DNA of 64,000 bases from Orientallactaga sibirica (taxonomy: Eukaryota; Chordata; Mammalia; Rodentia; Dipodidae). The stretch spans positions 42,786,501-42,850,500 of the forward strand of contig JAEOAD010000012.1 of the NCBI GenBank assembly GCA_036365145.1, given 5' to 3'. The notes below the pieces were generated by a model, which was not told the origin of the DNA, did not search any database, and saw only the letters and a list, made by a program, of their open reading frames with translations. How positions within the stretch are numbered: the stretch's first letter is position 1; each line of letters opens with the position of its first letter. Of the stretch, positions 22,406 through 34,824 are shown piece after piece. A program made the translations under genes and the position numbers.

Positions 22406-22690
22406 TGGTCTGACTCAGGTGTCTCCCATAAACTTAGGTGTTCTTAAGCTAGGTTCCAAGCTGATGAAGATTTGGGAACTAACACATTCTGGAGGCAGTG
22501 TATTGTTGGGGGTGGGCTTATGGGTATTAGAGCCAGCTTTCCCCTTGCCAGTGTTTGGCGCACTCTCCTGTTGTCATCCACCAATGTTGGCCAGAAGGTG
22601 ATGTCCACCTTCTGCTCATGCCATTGTTTTCCCCTGCCATCATACAACTTCCCCTCAAGCCTATAATCTCCAGTGAATGTCTGAAATCAT
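22406..22690 (+). mobile_element. Rodent interspersed repeat (family shared with 37428-37770)
   Basis: TCCCATAAACTTAGGTGTTCTTAAGCTAGGTTCC, the CCCCTTGCCAGTGT block and GCTCATGCCATTGTTTTCCCCTGCCATCAT match, in order, the element near 37.4 kb. The layout is that of rodent non-autonomous DNA-transposon-like repeats (URR1/hAT type is my best guess, unverified). The ERV landed at its left edge. Confidence 0.6.
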
Positions 22691-22722
22691 AGGTAGTATC
22701 AAACCCTATAGATAATGTTTTT

Positions 22723-22958
22723 TTTTTTTTGGGGGGGGAGAGAGACAGAGAGAGAGAGAGAGACAGAGAGGAAGACAGAGATGGGCGCAGCAGCAGTGTC
22801 TCAGCTGCTGTGAATGAAATCCAGTTGTGTGAGCGCCCTTGCATCACTTTGCATCTGGCTAAACGTGGGACCTGGAAATTCGAACCACTGGAGATTGGAA
22901 CCTGTGTTCTTAGGCTTAGGAGGCAGGCGCCTTAACCCCTAAGCCATCTCTCCAGCCC
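22723..22958 (-). mobile_element. Variant-subfamily B2-type SINE
   Basis: Same variant as 18141-18480, on the other strand: the complements of TCTCAGCTGCTGTGAATGAAATCCAG, TTGCATCTGGCTAAACGTGG and CACTGGAGATTGGAACC are present. Perfect 14-bp duplication TAGATAATGTTTTT at 22709-22722 and 22959-22972. It is inserted within or next to the rodent repeat at 22406. Confidence 0.93.
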
Positions 22959-22972
22959 TAGATAATGTTTTT

Positions 22973-25012
22973 AATCTATTGGTGCATTCCTGTGATAAAG
23001 TTTAATTTATAAATTAGACAGGTAAGAGTTTAGCAAAAATAGCTATCAATAATTTTGAATAATTGTAGCCATACATAGAAATAAAAATTATTTAAAACTT
23101 GGTTTAATATGACATCATTACTTCACAGCTCTGCCTGCCAGCTATTTGGGCTGGGCTCAGTTGGCCAGTTCTACTTATAGCAATAAATAGCTGTTTTTTT
23201 CCCCAGCCTTTTCTGCCTACCCACTGATTATAAAGAAGTCCACCATGGTGAGGAAACTCAGACTATCTGGACATGTCCCTCACACGTGTTCTACAAGGAA
23301 AGCCCAACTGAGATCCAGATATATTAATAGAAACATCAAAATGATTCCAGGCCTAGCCACTACCAGCCATCCAGGTTTTCCAGTGAAATCTCAAATGTTG
23401 CAGTTTTATGTTATAGGGCAGTAGTTGCTGACATAATAATATGATTTTAAATTCATTAGTCATTGTAATTTAATTTTACATTTGAAGCAGTTATATTTTA
23501 TTCAGTTATTGAAAACAATTTTTTCTTGATTATCCTCTAATAGATTGTGATTTTTAAAATTTCTGATCTTGGCATATTATATTCTATACTTATAATTCTA
23601 TATTTTTCACTGTTATAATAGCCATTTATTTGTCTATGTGTGCAGTTCTATATCTAAGTGCCACACTATAAAACTATTTAATTATGCTCAATTCATAATA
23701 TATACTTGTCCTTATGTTTTACAAATGGCATGCATATTTAACATACACAATGGAAATTGGAGTAAATAAAACTTAAAAATAATTTTATGCTTTTAAGATA
23801 AAAGTTTTTACTCTAAATATGTGCTTATTTTTAATTATTTATCTTTAATAGTTATAACAGCTTAGTCTTTTAAGTGAATCTGACATCTTGTTTTTAACAC
23901 ATCCATTTTTACTTCTATAATGTGAGAAATATTTTTTTACTTTGATAAAATGTTAACATTATTACATTGAACTTTGCAGGGAAATCTGAATAAGTAATGG
24001 AACTAAGAATAATGTCACATATTTTGCTAGCTAACAAGTATATAATTCTGCCTATTTTTTGCGTGGTTATACAGAACTAAAATTATTACAAACTTAGATT
24101 AGGTGACCTTTAAAGTTTGTATTTGTGGCAAAGAAATGCACTATATAGCAAACGAGGATTATGTAACTGTGAAACATCTTCACGTTAAATATTGTAGAAT
24201 GGGAATAAGATCATTTTACAGTTGGAAGTGTTTTTGTAAGATCTCAATATTTCTTTGAGTTCTGGTCACTCTATTATGCTTTATTTTACTCCCATTGGCA
24301 ATTAACTCAAGGAGCAAAGAGTTTCTTATAATCACATGTCTTTGCTTTTGGACTTAATCATTATATGGCTATAAAAATGGCTGTTTAGTCTGTTAACTGC
24401 TTGAAAATCTAACTATCACAATAAAGTATTACTTTTCTATTTCTGTTAATTTGTCAAATGCTCACAAAAGTGAAATGAAAATCACCAATTCTAAGGATGG
24501 TTGAAAACTCCTAACATGTCCCATGGATTCTTCTCTCCAGTATGTGCAGTTAATCTAGTTCATTCCTGGAAATCAGGGATTTTCCAGATCACTGTCCATT
24601 TCCACTCAGGGTAAAACTATGAAGGTCAGCACAGAATGGTTAATGCCCAGAAAACTTGCAAAGTAAGGGAATTAAAAAAGAGTGAAATTGTGCATTTTAA
24701 TTTTTTGATCTTACCTGGAAAAGTTGGGTCTTGTTAGGTTTGAGATATATATATATATGGCAAAATACTAAAATTTCCCTAAACAAGAAGTGTGACATGC
24801 TTTAAAGTTCACTTTTGCCTTTCACCCTTTTTATGCATAACCACATGTAATTCACAGAAACCAGCTGAGACATTATTCTGTTGAATGATAGAGAGCTTTT
24901 TAACATATAAAGTTCAGCATTTTCCCAATTGGGTTCAAAGAGACTTCCTTGAGGAACAGTTTCTACATTGAGTATTTATTACTTTGAATAATATGACAGG
25001 AGATAAAAAAGG
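22973..25012. other. Unique AT-rich intergenic DNA
   Basis: No gene, RNA or recognisable repeat. Confidence 0.5.

Positions 25013-25077
<65 letters not shown>
25013..25077 (+). repeat. (AT)n microsatellite
   Basis: About 32 AT units. Self-complementary, so it can form a cruciform or hairpin. Confidence 0.98.
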
Positions 25078-25083
<6 letters not shown>

Positions 25084-25374
25084 TACATATTGCTAAATAA
25101 AAGCAGTCACCACCAACTCTCAAAAGATAAGCAATCCACATTTTAGAACAAATAAAGCTCATAAGAAGCCTTGGTGTGCTAATAATTGGGTTAGCAGTTT
25201 TCATATGCAGTACAATGCCAGCACCACATTCCATTTTACATCTCACATATCCACAGCAAGACATCCACAAATGGTCAAAATCTACAAAATACTCTTCTTT
25301 TTGTTAATTCTGCCTGAAATAAAGGGAAGACAAGTTCCCTAAGCACAGATTTCACTGCAGTTACAGCAGGTCAT
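25078..25374. other. Unique intergenic DNA
   Basis: No supportable feature. Confidence 0.4.
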
Positions 25375-25616
25375 CAGGGGCTGGAGAGATGGCTTAGCAG
25401 TTAAGGCTCTTGCTGCAAAGCCTGAGGACCCATGTTCTACTCTCCAGGTCCCATGTTAGCCAGACACACAAGGTGATGCAAGCTCAAGGCTGCACATGTG
25501 TACAAGGTGGCACATGCATCTGGAGTTTGACTGCAGTGGCTGGAGCCCCTGGTGCACCAGTCATCTTCCTCCCCTCCCCCTCTTTATCTCTCTCATAAAA
25601 AAATTACAAAAAACAA
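25375..25616 (+). mobile_element. B2-superfamily (DIP-like) SINE with internal duplication
   Basis: Head GGGGCTGGAGAGATGGCTTAGCAGTTAAGG. The body contains a doubled stretch (CACAAGGTGATGCAAGC... then TACAAGGTGGCACATGC), suggesting an internal duplication of about 35 bp. CT-rich tract and A-rich tail. Short flanking repeat AGGTCAT (25368-25374, 25617-25623). Confidence 0.92.
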
Positions 25617-25623
25617 AGGTCAT

Positions 25624-28600
25624 TGGAAAATGGCTTTGGAGAAACTGAGGTGGGGATGAAAGCTAAGGGACCCAGGGGACCGGAGCAGCTGCCAAGTCTC
25701 ACTGTGCCCTGGTGAAACCAGATGCCACATCCCTGTTGTGCAGTTTCCAGGAATCAGCTGCTGGTTTTTGCCTGGGAGGAGGATGTTTGTTTTGCTCTAA
25801 TCCCCAAATCTATAAATCACTGAAGATCTCTGCTTCCTAAGGGAATAGCACCTAATAGAGATGAACATTATTATTATTTTTGTATTTAGAGGCTAAAACA
25901 GACTTATTTCCTTGTGTGTCCTAATTCTTTTCTTCTTAATGTAAATGTAAGCCCCTTTTCTGACCCCCAAATAAGTTTACTAGATTTGAGTCTCAAAGAA
26001 ATTTGAATGCTTATAAGGTGGGCCACAAGGAAATATAGATATAAAATAAAATTAAGTGACTGTGCTGATAGATTTTACTGCCCTTCCTCTGCTTGTGCAA
26101 AATTTCCAACACTCTTTTTCCCACCTTTTAAGATATTAAAATCTTTTTTTTTTACTGTGAGGCAAATTTTCTTATCATTAAATTATGTTATCATTTGCAA
26201 AATCATGTGGTTTGCTTTAATTGTCAAGTTACTCAGATGTACTAGACATCAAGAGAATTGAGACTTTGTGATGTAGACTCTCTGGTCTAAAGTAGAGATG
26301 TGCCACTGTGACTGTAAAATCAGCCCTTAAATGGGCTGTGCAGCTGTCATTCATTTTATGGCTTCTGAGTGTATTATATAGCTGACAGAAATGGAATGTG
26401 CAGAGGCAACAAGAGATAATGTATTAGAAGCCATGTAAATCAGCATTTATGTATCAATTTCCAGTGTGATTTCAGAGCACTGCTGTGAAATCTTGCACAA
26501 TACCTCATAATAGGAACCTCTGGAAGTCAACACTCATATAATAAATAATTCAGAAGTGCGAAAAATTATGGTGCACTTAGACCAACATCCACTGAAATTC
26601 CAGACATTTGAGAAAGCAGTAGTGATCAGCATCCCTCGTGATGTCACTTCCCTCTGGGAGATGTTCTCTACTCTTCAGTTCATTGAATAAAGTCCTTAGG
26701 GTTTGTCACAAAAGCACTTATTGCAACGTAAATTGGAAAAATGGAAATGCACAAATTAAACTCATATTTAACATATAAAACTTCCAGACAACACTCCCTT
26801 GACAATGAATATAATTCAAATATATTGTATTTTTTTCATGGATAGTAGAATTTTCAGCTATTTGTCTCATATACTTGAAAATGAATCATTTTATTTTTGC
26901 CCATGCAATTAAATTTCAAGTTTATATTTTTTGAATTTCTTAGTAAAATGAAATTTCATTTATTGTTCAAGAAGATCACAAAAATATTCCCTTTGAAAAC
27001 CTTTGTTTTATTAACGGAAAATCATACTACATAATTTAGTGTTTATTTTACCCATACTTTGTCAAGTTATTTTGGAGAACACAATTTTATTTCAACAGTG
27101 TGTGATTCAACCTTGGGAATTTCAGCCCTCACTGAGGAGGTTAAATCTTGGGTATGAGTCATCTGTTGGTTGGACAGCATTACCTCCTGGGAGCAAGATC
27201 TTCTGAAACTAAGGAAACCTTCATATTTTCCAGTTTTCTTTAGAATTTCACTTTTTGATTCAATTCACAGTTTCCTTTGTGGCAGTTAAAATAATCTTTT
27301 ATTGCAGTAGTGATGACCACTTACTGACCTATGTGTAAGTAAAAAGAGAAATTCCTTTTTGTCTAGGTTTGTAAAAGAAACACTGAGCAATTTTTTTCTT
27401 AGATCAATGAATATGTACATTATCACCATCATCAGTTTCTTATGTTGTCAAAATAATTGAGATTCTAGGAGAGTAGAATGTGAGGAAAATATTTCAATGA
27501 CATATACATGTCATCTTTCTACTTATAATTGCCACTGACCATACTTAAAGTTCTAAGAGGTAACTCTTATAGGAGCAGATGCTATCATTTCTATAGCTAA
27601 CAACCACAATTTGTTATTTTGTGAAAATGAAGCAGTGAGGTTTATTTTGTATTTGCTATAATGAAAAATTCCACATTATTTAATTTTTATGTTTATCATT
27701 TATTGCAATGTTGCATTTACTAAAATTTTAACACATATGATTAGTTGGCAAAATCAATTTTATTTGTTCTGTTAAATAAAGACTATCAAACTTAAGATAA
27801 GGAAATAAAATATCATCAAATCATCAAAAATATATGAGTTGAGAATGAGGCATGATCTAATCTCTGATTTTGTTATTGATATAAACCATGACAGAATTTG
27901 ATTGAAGCAATCATAAATTTTGTAAAGTGAAATGTAGCTGAGTGTGCAGGAGGTTTAGAATTTCACAGCCTGGCATTTCATTGAAGACTTTCCTATGTCT
28001 ACACTTCCCTGTGTAATGAACATATAAATTATATATTCATAAAGGTTAATCTTTAACAATAGACGTGTAAGTTGAACCTTGACTAATAAATTCACTAACT
28101 GTTTTGCCTCAATGAAGCTATTAGTCATGATTAAATATTCAGTAGCTCCATCCTTTTAAGGCTCTTTCCTGATGTAGATACAGAGGCATCCATGAAGCCT
28201 GCCAGTGCTTCCAGTAAGGAAGCAGCTCCCAGAGTCTCTTGGGGCTTTGCTATATAACAACGGAAAGTGGGGGTGTGAGGACAGAGCACTAACTATTTTA
28301 CAGAGTGATGTCTTTTTTGAAAAAGTAATAGAACAGCTTTAAAATGATTATGTTAGAATTCAAATATATATGTAAACATATTATACATATAAGCCTCAGT
28401 AGCCAAAATTTCAATCATAATTAAATAAAACCACACTTATGGGTTAAATTATATGCCACTTAGCTACTATGAGAGTAGGATTATGGAACATACCTGATGA
28501 CATGATTTTATGTCAACTATGTTTATGGCTCAAACATAATAATGTCCTATAAAAATAATAGCTACAGCATAGGATATTGAGTTGGTTAATATTTTTCAAG

Positions 28601-28890
28601 TACTTGAACAAAAATGCAAAGCTTATATAGCTTTCACATAATGTACAAAGTATCAGTCTGGTCCTCATTAGCTTTACTCTTAGTGTAGAACCAATGTACA
28701 AGGATCTCTACTTGTTTTGATCTAAGGAAAATGTTTGTGGTTTTTCTTGCTATATAAAGAGAGATGAAAATATTTCATTTTTCTGTCAAGTGACAAAATT
28801 GTGAACACACCATTTCTATTTGTGAGAAATGGAATATATCAAAACATTGACATAACACACAATTTCAATGTGTTTTCTTAAAAATGTATT
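25624..28890. other. Unique intergenic DNA
   Basis: No gene or retroposon is recognised in about 3.3 kb, apart from short simple runs. The first 200 bases (25624-25830) are GC-richer than the surroundings but show no coding frame. Confidence 0.45.
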
Positions 28891-28894
28891 TATT

Positions 28895-28990
28895 TATTAA
28901 CTTTTTTTATTAGTTATGTTTATAGTATGTATACAGCCATGATGGTACCATCGTTAGCCTTCTCCCTGTTCTCCCCCAGTTTTAATTCAT
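28895..28990 (-). mobile_element. Truncated L1 3' end
   Basis: TTATTAGTTATGTTTATAGTATGTATACAGCCATGATGGTACCATC then CCTTCTCCCTG is the reverse complement of the L1 end at 59330-59400 (GGGAGAAGGCTACTGATGGTACCATCATGGCTGTATATAT). Only the last 100 bases or so are present. Confidence 0.75.
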
Positions 28991-29860
28991 ATGTATTGCT
29001 TCCATAGTATGCCTATCATGTAAAGTTAAGAAGAATCAGTCTATATAGGCCATTTCATTAATGTGCACTTTCCCCATTGAAGAGTTTAGTTACACACAAA
29101 AGAATATTTTGCATTTGTGTTAGTTTGTTTGCACAATGTCTTTTTGGATCTTAAAATAGATAATAGATAAAAAAGAAACAAACACAACCTAAATTGCACC
29201 AGATGTAAGTTTTATTAATTCATATCCTACTAATGGGTTGCTGACCTTAAAGCCCTTTCCCCCCTTACAGGCCTTTGAGAATATAGTAATCATTTCTGGA
29301 ATTTCAGAGCTATTGATTGGAAGCTCAGGATATCTCCTCAGGTGAGCTGAGTCCCAAAAGGCTCACAGAGAATGCACATGAAAGCTATCTGCTTCATTAA
29401 GTACTCAAGGGGGTTGTGCAGGAGAGGACTTTTGCTCCAGTTTATGTAGATAAAGATTTTAAAATTTTATAATGATATTTTTAGATTTTCAAAAAATGAG
29501 GATTTAGAATAGTATAATTTTCTGTACAAAATGAAATGGAGTTGTTTTATTGTGATAATTAATCAGAAACCCCTTAAACAACCTGCTGCCTAAAGTACAT
29601 GTAACACTGCAAATCCTTTTTGGTTGAAAATAGCACCAAATGGCCTCACCCCCAGCAAAAGGCTGACCAATCATTTAATATGACCATTTCCTGCTGCATG
29701 GTTCTTTCTCAGAAATCACAAAGAGTAGAAAACCAGAGAGCAGCTGTTGTTCTCAATATGAGCTATAAAGGGATATGGAGAGTCTACAGCCTATCTTATA
29801 AATTGCCATTATTTCAAAACCATGGTATTTTGCATGTGTATATGTATGTGTGATGTGTGT
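28991..29860. other. Unique intergenic DNA
   Basis: No gene or repeat is recognised with confidence. Confidence 0.4.
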
Positions 29861-29861
29861 T

Positions 29862-30178
29862 ATGTGCAGGTGTGTGAGGGAACACATGTATGCACATGCA
29901 TGTGACGTCCAGAAGTCAGTGTTGTGTCTTCCTCCATTGCTCCTTACCTTTTATTTTCTTTGTTAAAGATAGGATCTCTCACTGATCCTTAAGCTCACAA
30001 ACTCCAATAGATCAGACATCCAGCAAGCCCCAAGGATCCTCCTGTCTCCTCCTCTCCAGTGCTGGGATCACAAGAGCACATGATTGTGCCTGGCTTTTAT
30101 ATGGGTGCTGGACATCTGAACTCAGCTCCTTTAACACAACAAGCATTTTACCAAACTGAGCAATCTCCCCAGGCCCAT
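29862..30178 (-). mobile_element. B4/RSINE-type SINE
   Basis: On the minus strand the ID-like head (GGCCTGGGGAGATTGCTCAGTTTGG) is at the right. The B1-like core is the complement of CAGTGCTGGGATCACAAG. The tail (complement of GACGTCCAGAAGTCAGTG with ACATGCATG words) is at the left. Confidence 0.85.
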
Positions 30179-30431
30179 GGTATGATTTTAAAAATAATTT
30201 TAGTAAGTTTACCAATTTCTTTTGATTAATGTATACTAAAATCTCAAATAAACATTTTGATATACATTTTTGTAATAAAAAGGTAAAAATAGCACTCATG
30301 AGAAATAGCAAAACAGTAAGCTTAGGTAGTATATGCCTATTAAAAGAATATTTTTTAGGATGTAAATCACACATATAAATTAAGCTATTTGCATTTTGTT
30401 CTGACTTAAGAATACTTAAATATCTGTGATT
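30179..30431. other. Unique spacer between B4-type SINEs
   Basis: No feature recognised. Confidence 0.4.
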
Positions 30432-30775
30432 AGGAGCTGGGGCAATGGCTCAGTGGATAAAATACTTGCCACACAACTCTGAGTACCTGAGTTCAGATCC
30501 AGCAACCAATGTAAAGTAAATGCTACAAGCTATGGTTAGTTTCTGTAATCCCAGTGTATCTATAGCAAGAAGAGAGGCAGAAACAAGAACTGCCTGAAAG
30601 CTAGTGGAGAGCTGAAAAAGTGAAAGTGAGGACCAACCTGAAAGTTTTTCTCTGACCTGCATACATGTGCCAAGGAACACAGATGCCTGCACTCACCAAC
30701 ACATACACACACAGACACACACACGTACACATGCATGCACTCATGCACACACACATGCCAAATAAATAAATAAGA
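30432..30775 (+). mobile_element. B4/RSINE-type SINE
   Basis: Head GAGCTGGGGCAATGGCTCAGTGGATAAAATACTTGCC, B box GAGTTCAGATCC, core TTTCTGTAATCCCAGTG, then a (CA)-rich tail at 30700-30755 and (AAAT)n. With 29862-30178 it forms a pair of opposite orientation about 250 bp apart. Confidence 0.87.
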
Positions 30776-32080
30776 ATTAACAATTGTTGAAGTTAGTAAT
30801 ATGAAAAAATATAAGCAGTCAGTGATAAAACAGGTACATAGATGAATATTTGACAAGCAAACCTAACGGATAAAACTTTGCTGATGGAGTATAGACATTC
30901 TTTATACAATACACATCATTATAGAAGCTAATAGAAAAATTTATATTTATAATTTAGGGATTATGTCTATGGTAAACCACTGAGGCATAATATAATAATC
31001 CCAGAAAGTGAATGAAAACTTCAAAAGCAGGTTTAAGTAAGCAATATTTGTTGATTTATTTGCCAGAGTATAACTAAAGAAACAATTCCAAATTCTTTAG
31101 CTTCTTTATGAGGAAAAAAAAAAAAATGACTGGATTTTCAGGTAGCATGAAATCATGGTGGCTAGTATAAATTTCTGAAATTCCAAAATAATACTAACAG
31201 GGGGAAAAAAGAAAAGGAAAGGAAAAGGAAAGAAAAGAAAAAGATTTAGGCAACATATGTCATAAAGACATGTCTTGTGGAGTTCTCTCCTTGACATACA
31301 ATTTGTAGTTTTAGATGTGGGTGCCTTGACAAACCGCTGGGCATGTAATAACTGAAAATGAAGCTTGTCCCACTGCTTGGCTTTCCAACAAGCTTATATT
31401 GGCTATATGTTCACAAATCAAGGGTTTTTCTCATTGAAAGATAATACATTTTAGTAATAAAATGGCACATTGGAAGCTAGCAAGCTCACTGTAGGAGGTT
31501 AAAGAAGGCTATAGCATTTGATAGAAGGAATAACAGCCTAGTAGGACAAGATTTGTTTTTCTATTTAGTTATACTTATTAATAATTAGAATAAAGCCCTA
31601 GAGGAAATCAAGGTTAGGAAAACCTCTCTGGAGATATCTTTGTATTATAGCAAAACATCCAAATAAAGAATTATCAGTAAACTTTGTCTGCATGGGACAA
31701 AATAAGCATTTTCAAAGCTATACAGAACCCAAAGTGGATTATGCATAGTCAGTGTGATCCTGTGAAAATTCACAAGACAATTTGAGAAAATATCATTGTA
31801 GAAAAATTTACATACCTTAGGAACTATTTTCAAAAGACTGCAAATGTGTGAAGTGCAACTTAAAACGTCATTAAGTACTTCTGAGCCATGGTTTCCATTA
31901 TCATTTGTATATGGGGACAAAAAAGAGCCCAGGTAAGGCAAATTTCCTGTGATTTGTAACTTGTTAAGAAACATAACATAGAACAATTTCAATTCACTGT
32001 AGATGGTAAGACAGAAGTTTTATCAATAGATAAAACCATAGATTTGCTTCTGAAATGTTATGAACATATTTTAAAAATAT
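30776..32080. other. Unique intergenic DNA
   Basis: Contains an A/G-rich low-complexity stretch at 31201-31243. The 115-aa minus-strand ORF at 31645-31992 has no recognisable family and no supporting context, so I do not call it a gene. Confidence 0.45.
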
Positions 32081-32082
32081 TG

Positions 32083-32191
32083 TCATGGAAGGTAGAGGCA
32101 AGAGGATAAGAATTTCAAAGTCATTCTCAGTTAAACAGTGAATTTGAGGCTAGCCTGAGCTATATGAGACATGGACTCAAAGAAAAAAAAG
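32083..32191 (+). mobile_element. B1 SINE, 5'-truncated
   Basis: GGTAGAGGCAAGAGGATAAGAATTTCAAAGTCATTCTCAG, TGAATTTGAGGCTAGCCTGAGCTATATGAGAC and an A tail match the 3' two-thirds of B1. Confidence 0.7.
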
Positions 32192-32224
32192 GTACTGTCA
32201 CATTTCATGTATGAAACTACTCTA

Positions 32225-32609
32225 TTTTTGTTGGAGACCACTGAGCCAAACTGCAACCATTTGGAGGAAGAAGCCTCCACTCTTTGTGTTAAGATTTCAG
32301 CTTCCTGAGTTCCTGTGAAATTTACCAAGCCTTCCCAAAAAGCCTGCTTTGATAAGAACAAGAATGTAACATGGTATCTTAAACAGGACTGATGTAAATC
32401 CGCCCTGCCTGAAAACAGACATTCTTGAGGCCTATCACTCAAGAGACCCCTGACCCTCTGGTAGTCATAAAATCCATTAGGCAGTCATAAATTTTCCTGC
32501 CTCCCCTATAGCCATAAAAACTACCTCTGTATGAATTTTAAAGCCTTGACTGGTGTGGAAGAAATTTATAATCTGCTTGTTTCTTGTATGATTTAATCCA
32601 TATATATAT

Positions 32610-32646
<37 letters not shown>

Positions 32647-32690
32647 TCTTAACTTTATTATCAGTGATATATCTATACCCAGTTCTTTGA
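32225..32690 (+). repeat. Possible LTR remnant
   Basis: Begins TTGTTGGAGACCACTGAGCC and contains a GATGTAAATCCGCCCTGCC block and ATAAAA-type boxes (32465, 32514) before an AT microsatellite. The base composition and order suggest a retroviral LTR, but no target duplication or second copy is visible in the window. Confidence 0.3.
32598..32644 (+). repeat. (AT)n microsatellite
   Basis: Two AT runs split by a single AA step. Confidence 0.95.
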
Positions 32691-33174
32691 TTCACGACTT
32701 TAATATAGATTCCTTCATGTCTGCCATAATATTAATGTTAGTGACATTATTTATATGTTGTCCTCCCAGCCAGAGTACTGATCAACCCCAAACCAGAAGA
32801 GACCAGTCAAAACTTTCATTATATTCCAGGGAGAAAGAATTTGCTGATAATGAAAGTTTTGTGATCCTATAGAGAGCTAGTATTTTTTTTTTTTTTTTGC
32901 CTTCAGTTTTCATCAGTCTTTCAATTATATATGGAAATTCATTTTTTCTTAGTTATTTTTTTTCATCAAGACTCATTCAAACGTTGATTTTTGTATTAGT
33001 TTTATTCTACATTTTCCTTAGTTCTCATGGATGTTCTCAAATTTTTCATGTTAGAGAAATGGCGGTCTTCTTCCATGTGCTCTGGGATTTAAGAACAAAG
33101 CAGCATCTGCATCTAGCCTTTCTGTTTTAGAACAAAGTATGCCTTATCTGTTTATAATTGCCATAATACAGCCT
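32691..33174. other. Unique intergenic DNA
   Basis: Poly-T run at 32883-32898; nothing else recognised. Confidence 0.4.

Positions 33175-33175
<1 letters not shown>

Positions 33176-33219
<44 letters not shown>
33176..33219 (+). repeat. (TG)n microsatellite
   Basis: About 22 TG units. Confidence 0.98.
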
Positions 33220-33220
<1 letters not shown>

Positions 33221-33559
33221 GTGGGAGGTGGGTTGTCTATGATTTTCTTTTTCGATATCCCATAATTTACTACCAATAAGAATGTTGTCTTTCTTCCCAT
33301 ATGGATTTCTTGGTCTATCCTGACTAATCCCACCAGAAAATAGATACACAGAGAACACATCTACATATGTGTTTGCAATCACATGTAATCACTTACCAGG
33401 GAATCTTAATTTGGTTATTTCTTACTTAACTTAATTTCAATATGTTCCACAAGAACTAATTGACTTCCATCATTCAATCTGAGAATTTCTTGTATTGCTT
33501 GTCTTAATGCTCACACCCCTGACATGAAGGTATTGTTAACACATCTCTTCTAACCTGCA

Positions 33560-33725
33560 TCTGAAGTCTGTCAGTTCTACCCCTGCTAACTCCATGTCAG
33601 AGTCTCCATCTCCTTTGCTAAGTTCAGGCTAAGCAGCATCATCTGCCAAAGCTCTTTCAGCTCTGTTTTCCTCTTAACCTATGATCAACATCAACACCAG
33701 AGCAATCTTTCTATAGTGAAATATG
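33560..33725 (+). repeat. Possible L2 (ancient LINE) fragment
   Basis: Text such as CTGAAGTCTGTCAGTTCTACCCCTGCTAAC followed by AACACCAGAGCAATCTTTCTATA resembles a degraded L2 segment. Weak, judged by word order only. Confidence 0.35.
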
Positions 33726-33933
33726 TTTATGGGTAAATGTGTATATTCATGTGCATATGCATATTTGTCCATCATCTTTTCTGTTGGTCACACCAGCAAT
33801 AGGAACTATTCTCCTTCTCCCCATAATGGACAGCATTGTCTGTGTAGATGTGTTCTATGTTCTAAGGAATATACTTGCAACAGGCACCGAGAGTGGGCAG
33901 GGAGTAGAAGATTAGATAAGAAGTTTATTTTTG

Positions 33934-34025
33934 TTCTTTTCTTTTCTTTTCTTTTCTTTTCTTTTCTTTTCTTTTCTTTTCTTTTCTTTTCTTTTCTTTT
34001 CTTTTCTTTCCTTTTTCTTTTTTTT

Positions 34026-34077
<52 letters not shown>

Positions 34078-34082
34078 TTTTT
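33934..34082 (+). repeat. (TTTTC)n then (TTTC)n microsatellite
   Basis: About 15 TTTTC units, a short interruption, then about 13 TTTC units. The open frames across it (Phe-Leu-Ser or Lys-Glu repeats) are artefacts. Confidence 0.98.
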
Positions 34083-34514
34083 GTGGTTTGTTTTTGTTGC
34101 AGGCAATAGTTCCTTTACTGAGGATCCAATGCGTCTGGAGTTGCTGTGTATTATTACACTTCAATTTTTAATCAGAAGTGCTATATCTTCTGGCAACTAT
34201 TTTTAGGCTTAGTTGACTAAAAATTTAGTGAAATTAGTCATCAACAACTACCATCTAGATAATTTTACATCTTCAAATGATAGTCAAATTGATACTAACT
34301 ACATCCAGTATTTCTCAAGACCTTATTTTCTCTCATATGCCCCCTGCCTACTTATGATCTCCATCCTTGTAAGCAAGCATTTTATATGTCATTTAAAATC
34401 TCTTTTGATTTATATACTTTTCCAAATTCTTTGTGTCTATACTGGATATGACTGCCAACATTTTTCTAAGTTCTTGGCCCTTATATTTTCTAAATTATTT
34501 TTCTTTTACATATA
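34083..34514. other. Unique intergenic DNA
   Basis: The 100-aa ORF at 34213-34515 shows no recognisable motif; not called. Confidence 0.4.
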
Positions 34515-34824
34515 AGTGTCTGTCTGTTTGTTTGCAAGCAAAAAGGGAGAGAGAGGTTGGGGATGGAGAAGAGAGATAGATAATGAGTATGCCAGAGTCT
34601 TTTGCCACTGAAAACAAACTCTAGGGACATGTGCCAGGTTGTGAATCTGGGCAATGTGGATATTGGGTGTGATGGTTAGGTTTTTTTTTTGTCAACTGGG
34701 TCTGTTTTAATAATCCACAGACATTCCTAGTACATTGGAGAATCAAAATCAGGCCAGCAGGGTTTGCAAGCCATCATTGTTTACAAGCAAGTACCATTCA
34801 GAGCTGAGATATCTCTTTAGCCCT
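34515..34824 (-). mobile_element. B2-superfamily SINE, diverged and interrupted
   Basis: Minus-strand copy. Body complement TGCCACTGAAAACAAACTCTAGGGACATGTGCCAGGTTGTGAATCTGGGC lies at 34600-34655, and the head complement AGAGCTGAGATATCTCTTTAGCCC at 34799-34822. Between them about 80-120 bases beginning GTGATGGTTAGG (34668) do not belong to the SINE and look like a small inserted repeat piece. Confidence 0.7.

Noticed and set aside
31645..31992. 115-codon minus-strand frame in unique DNA
   Set aside because: No recognisable family, no promoter, splice or conservation evidence; expected by chance in this much AT-rich DNA.
33723..34206. 128-codon and other open frames over the TTTTC/TTTC array
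   Set aside because: Low-complexity repeat translation with no unique domain.
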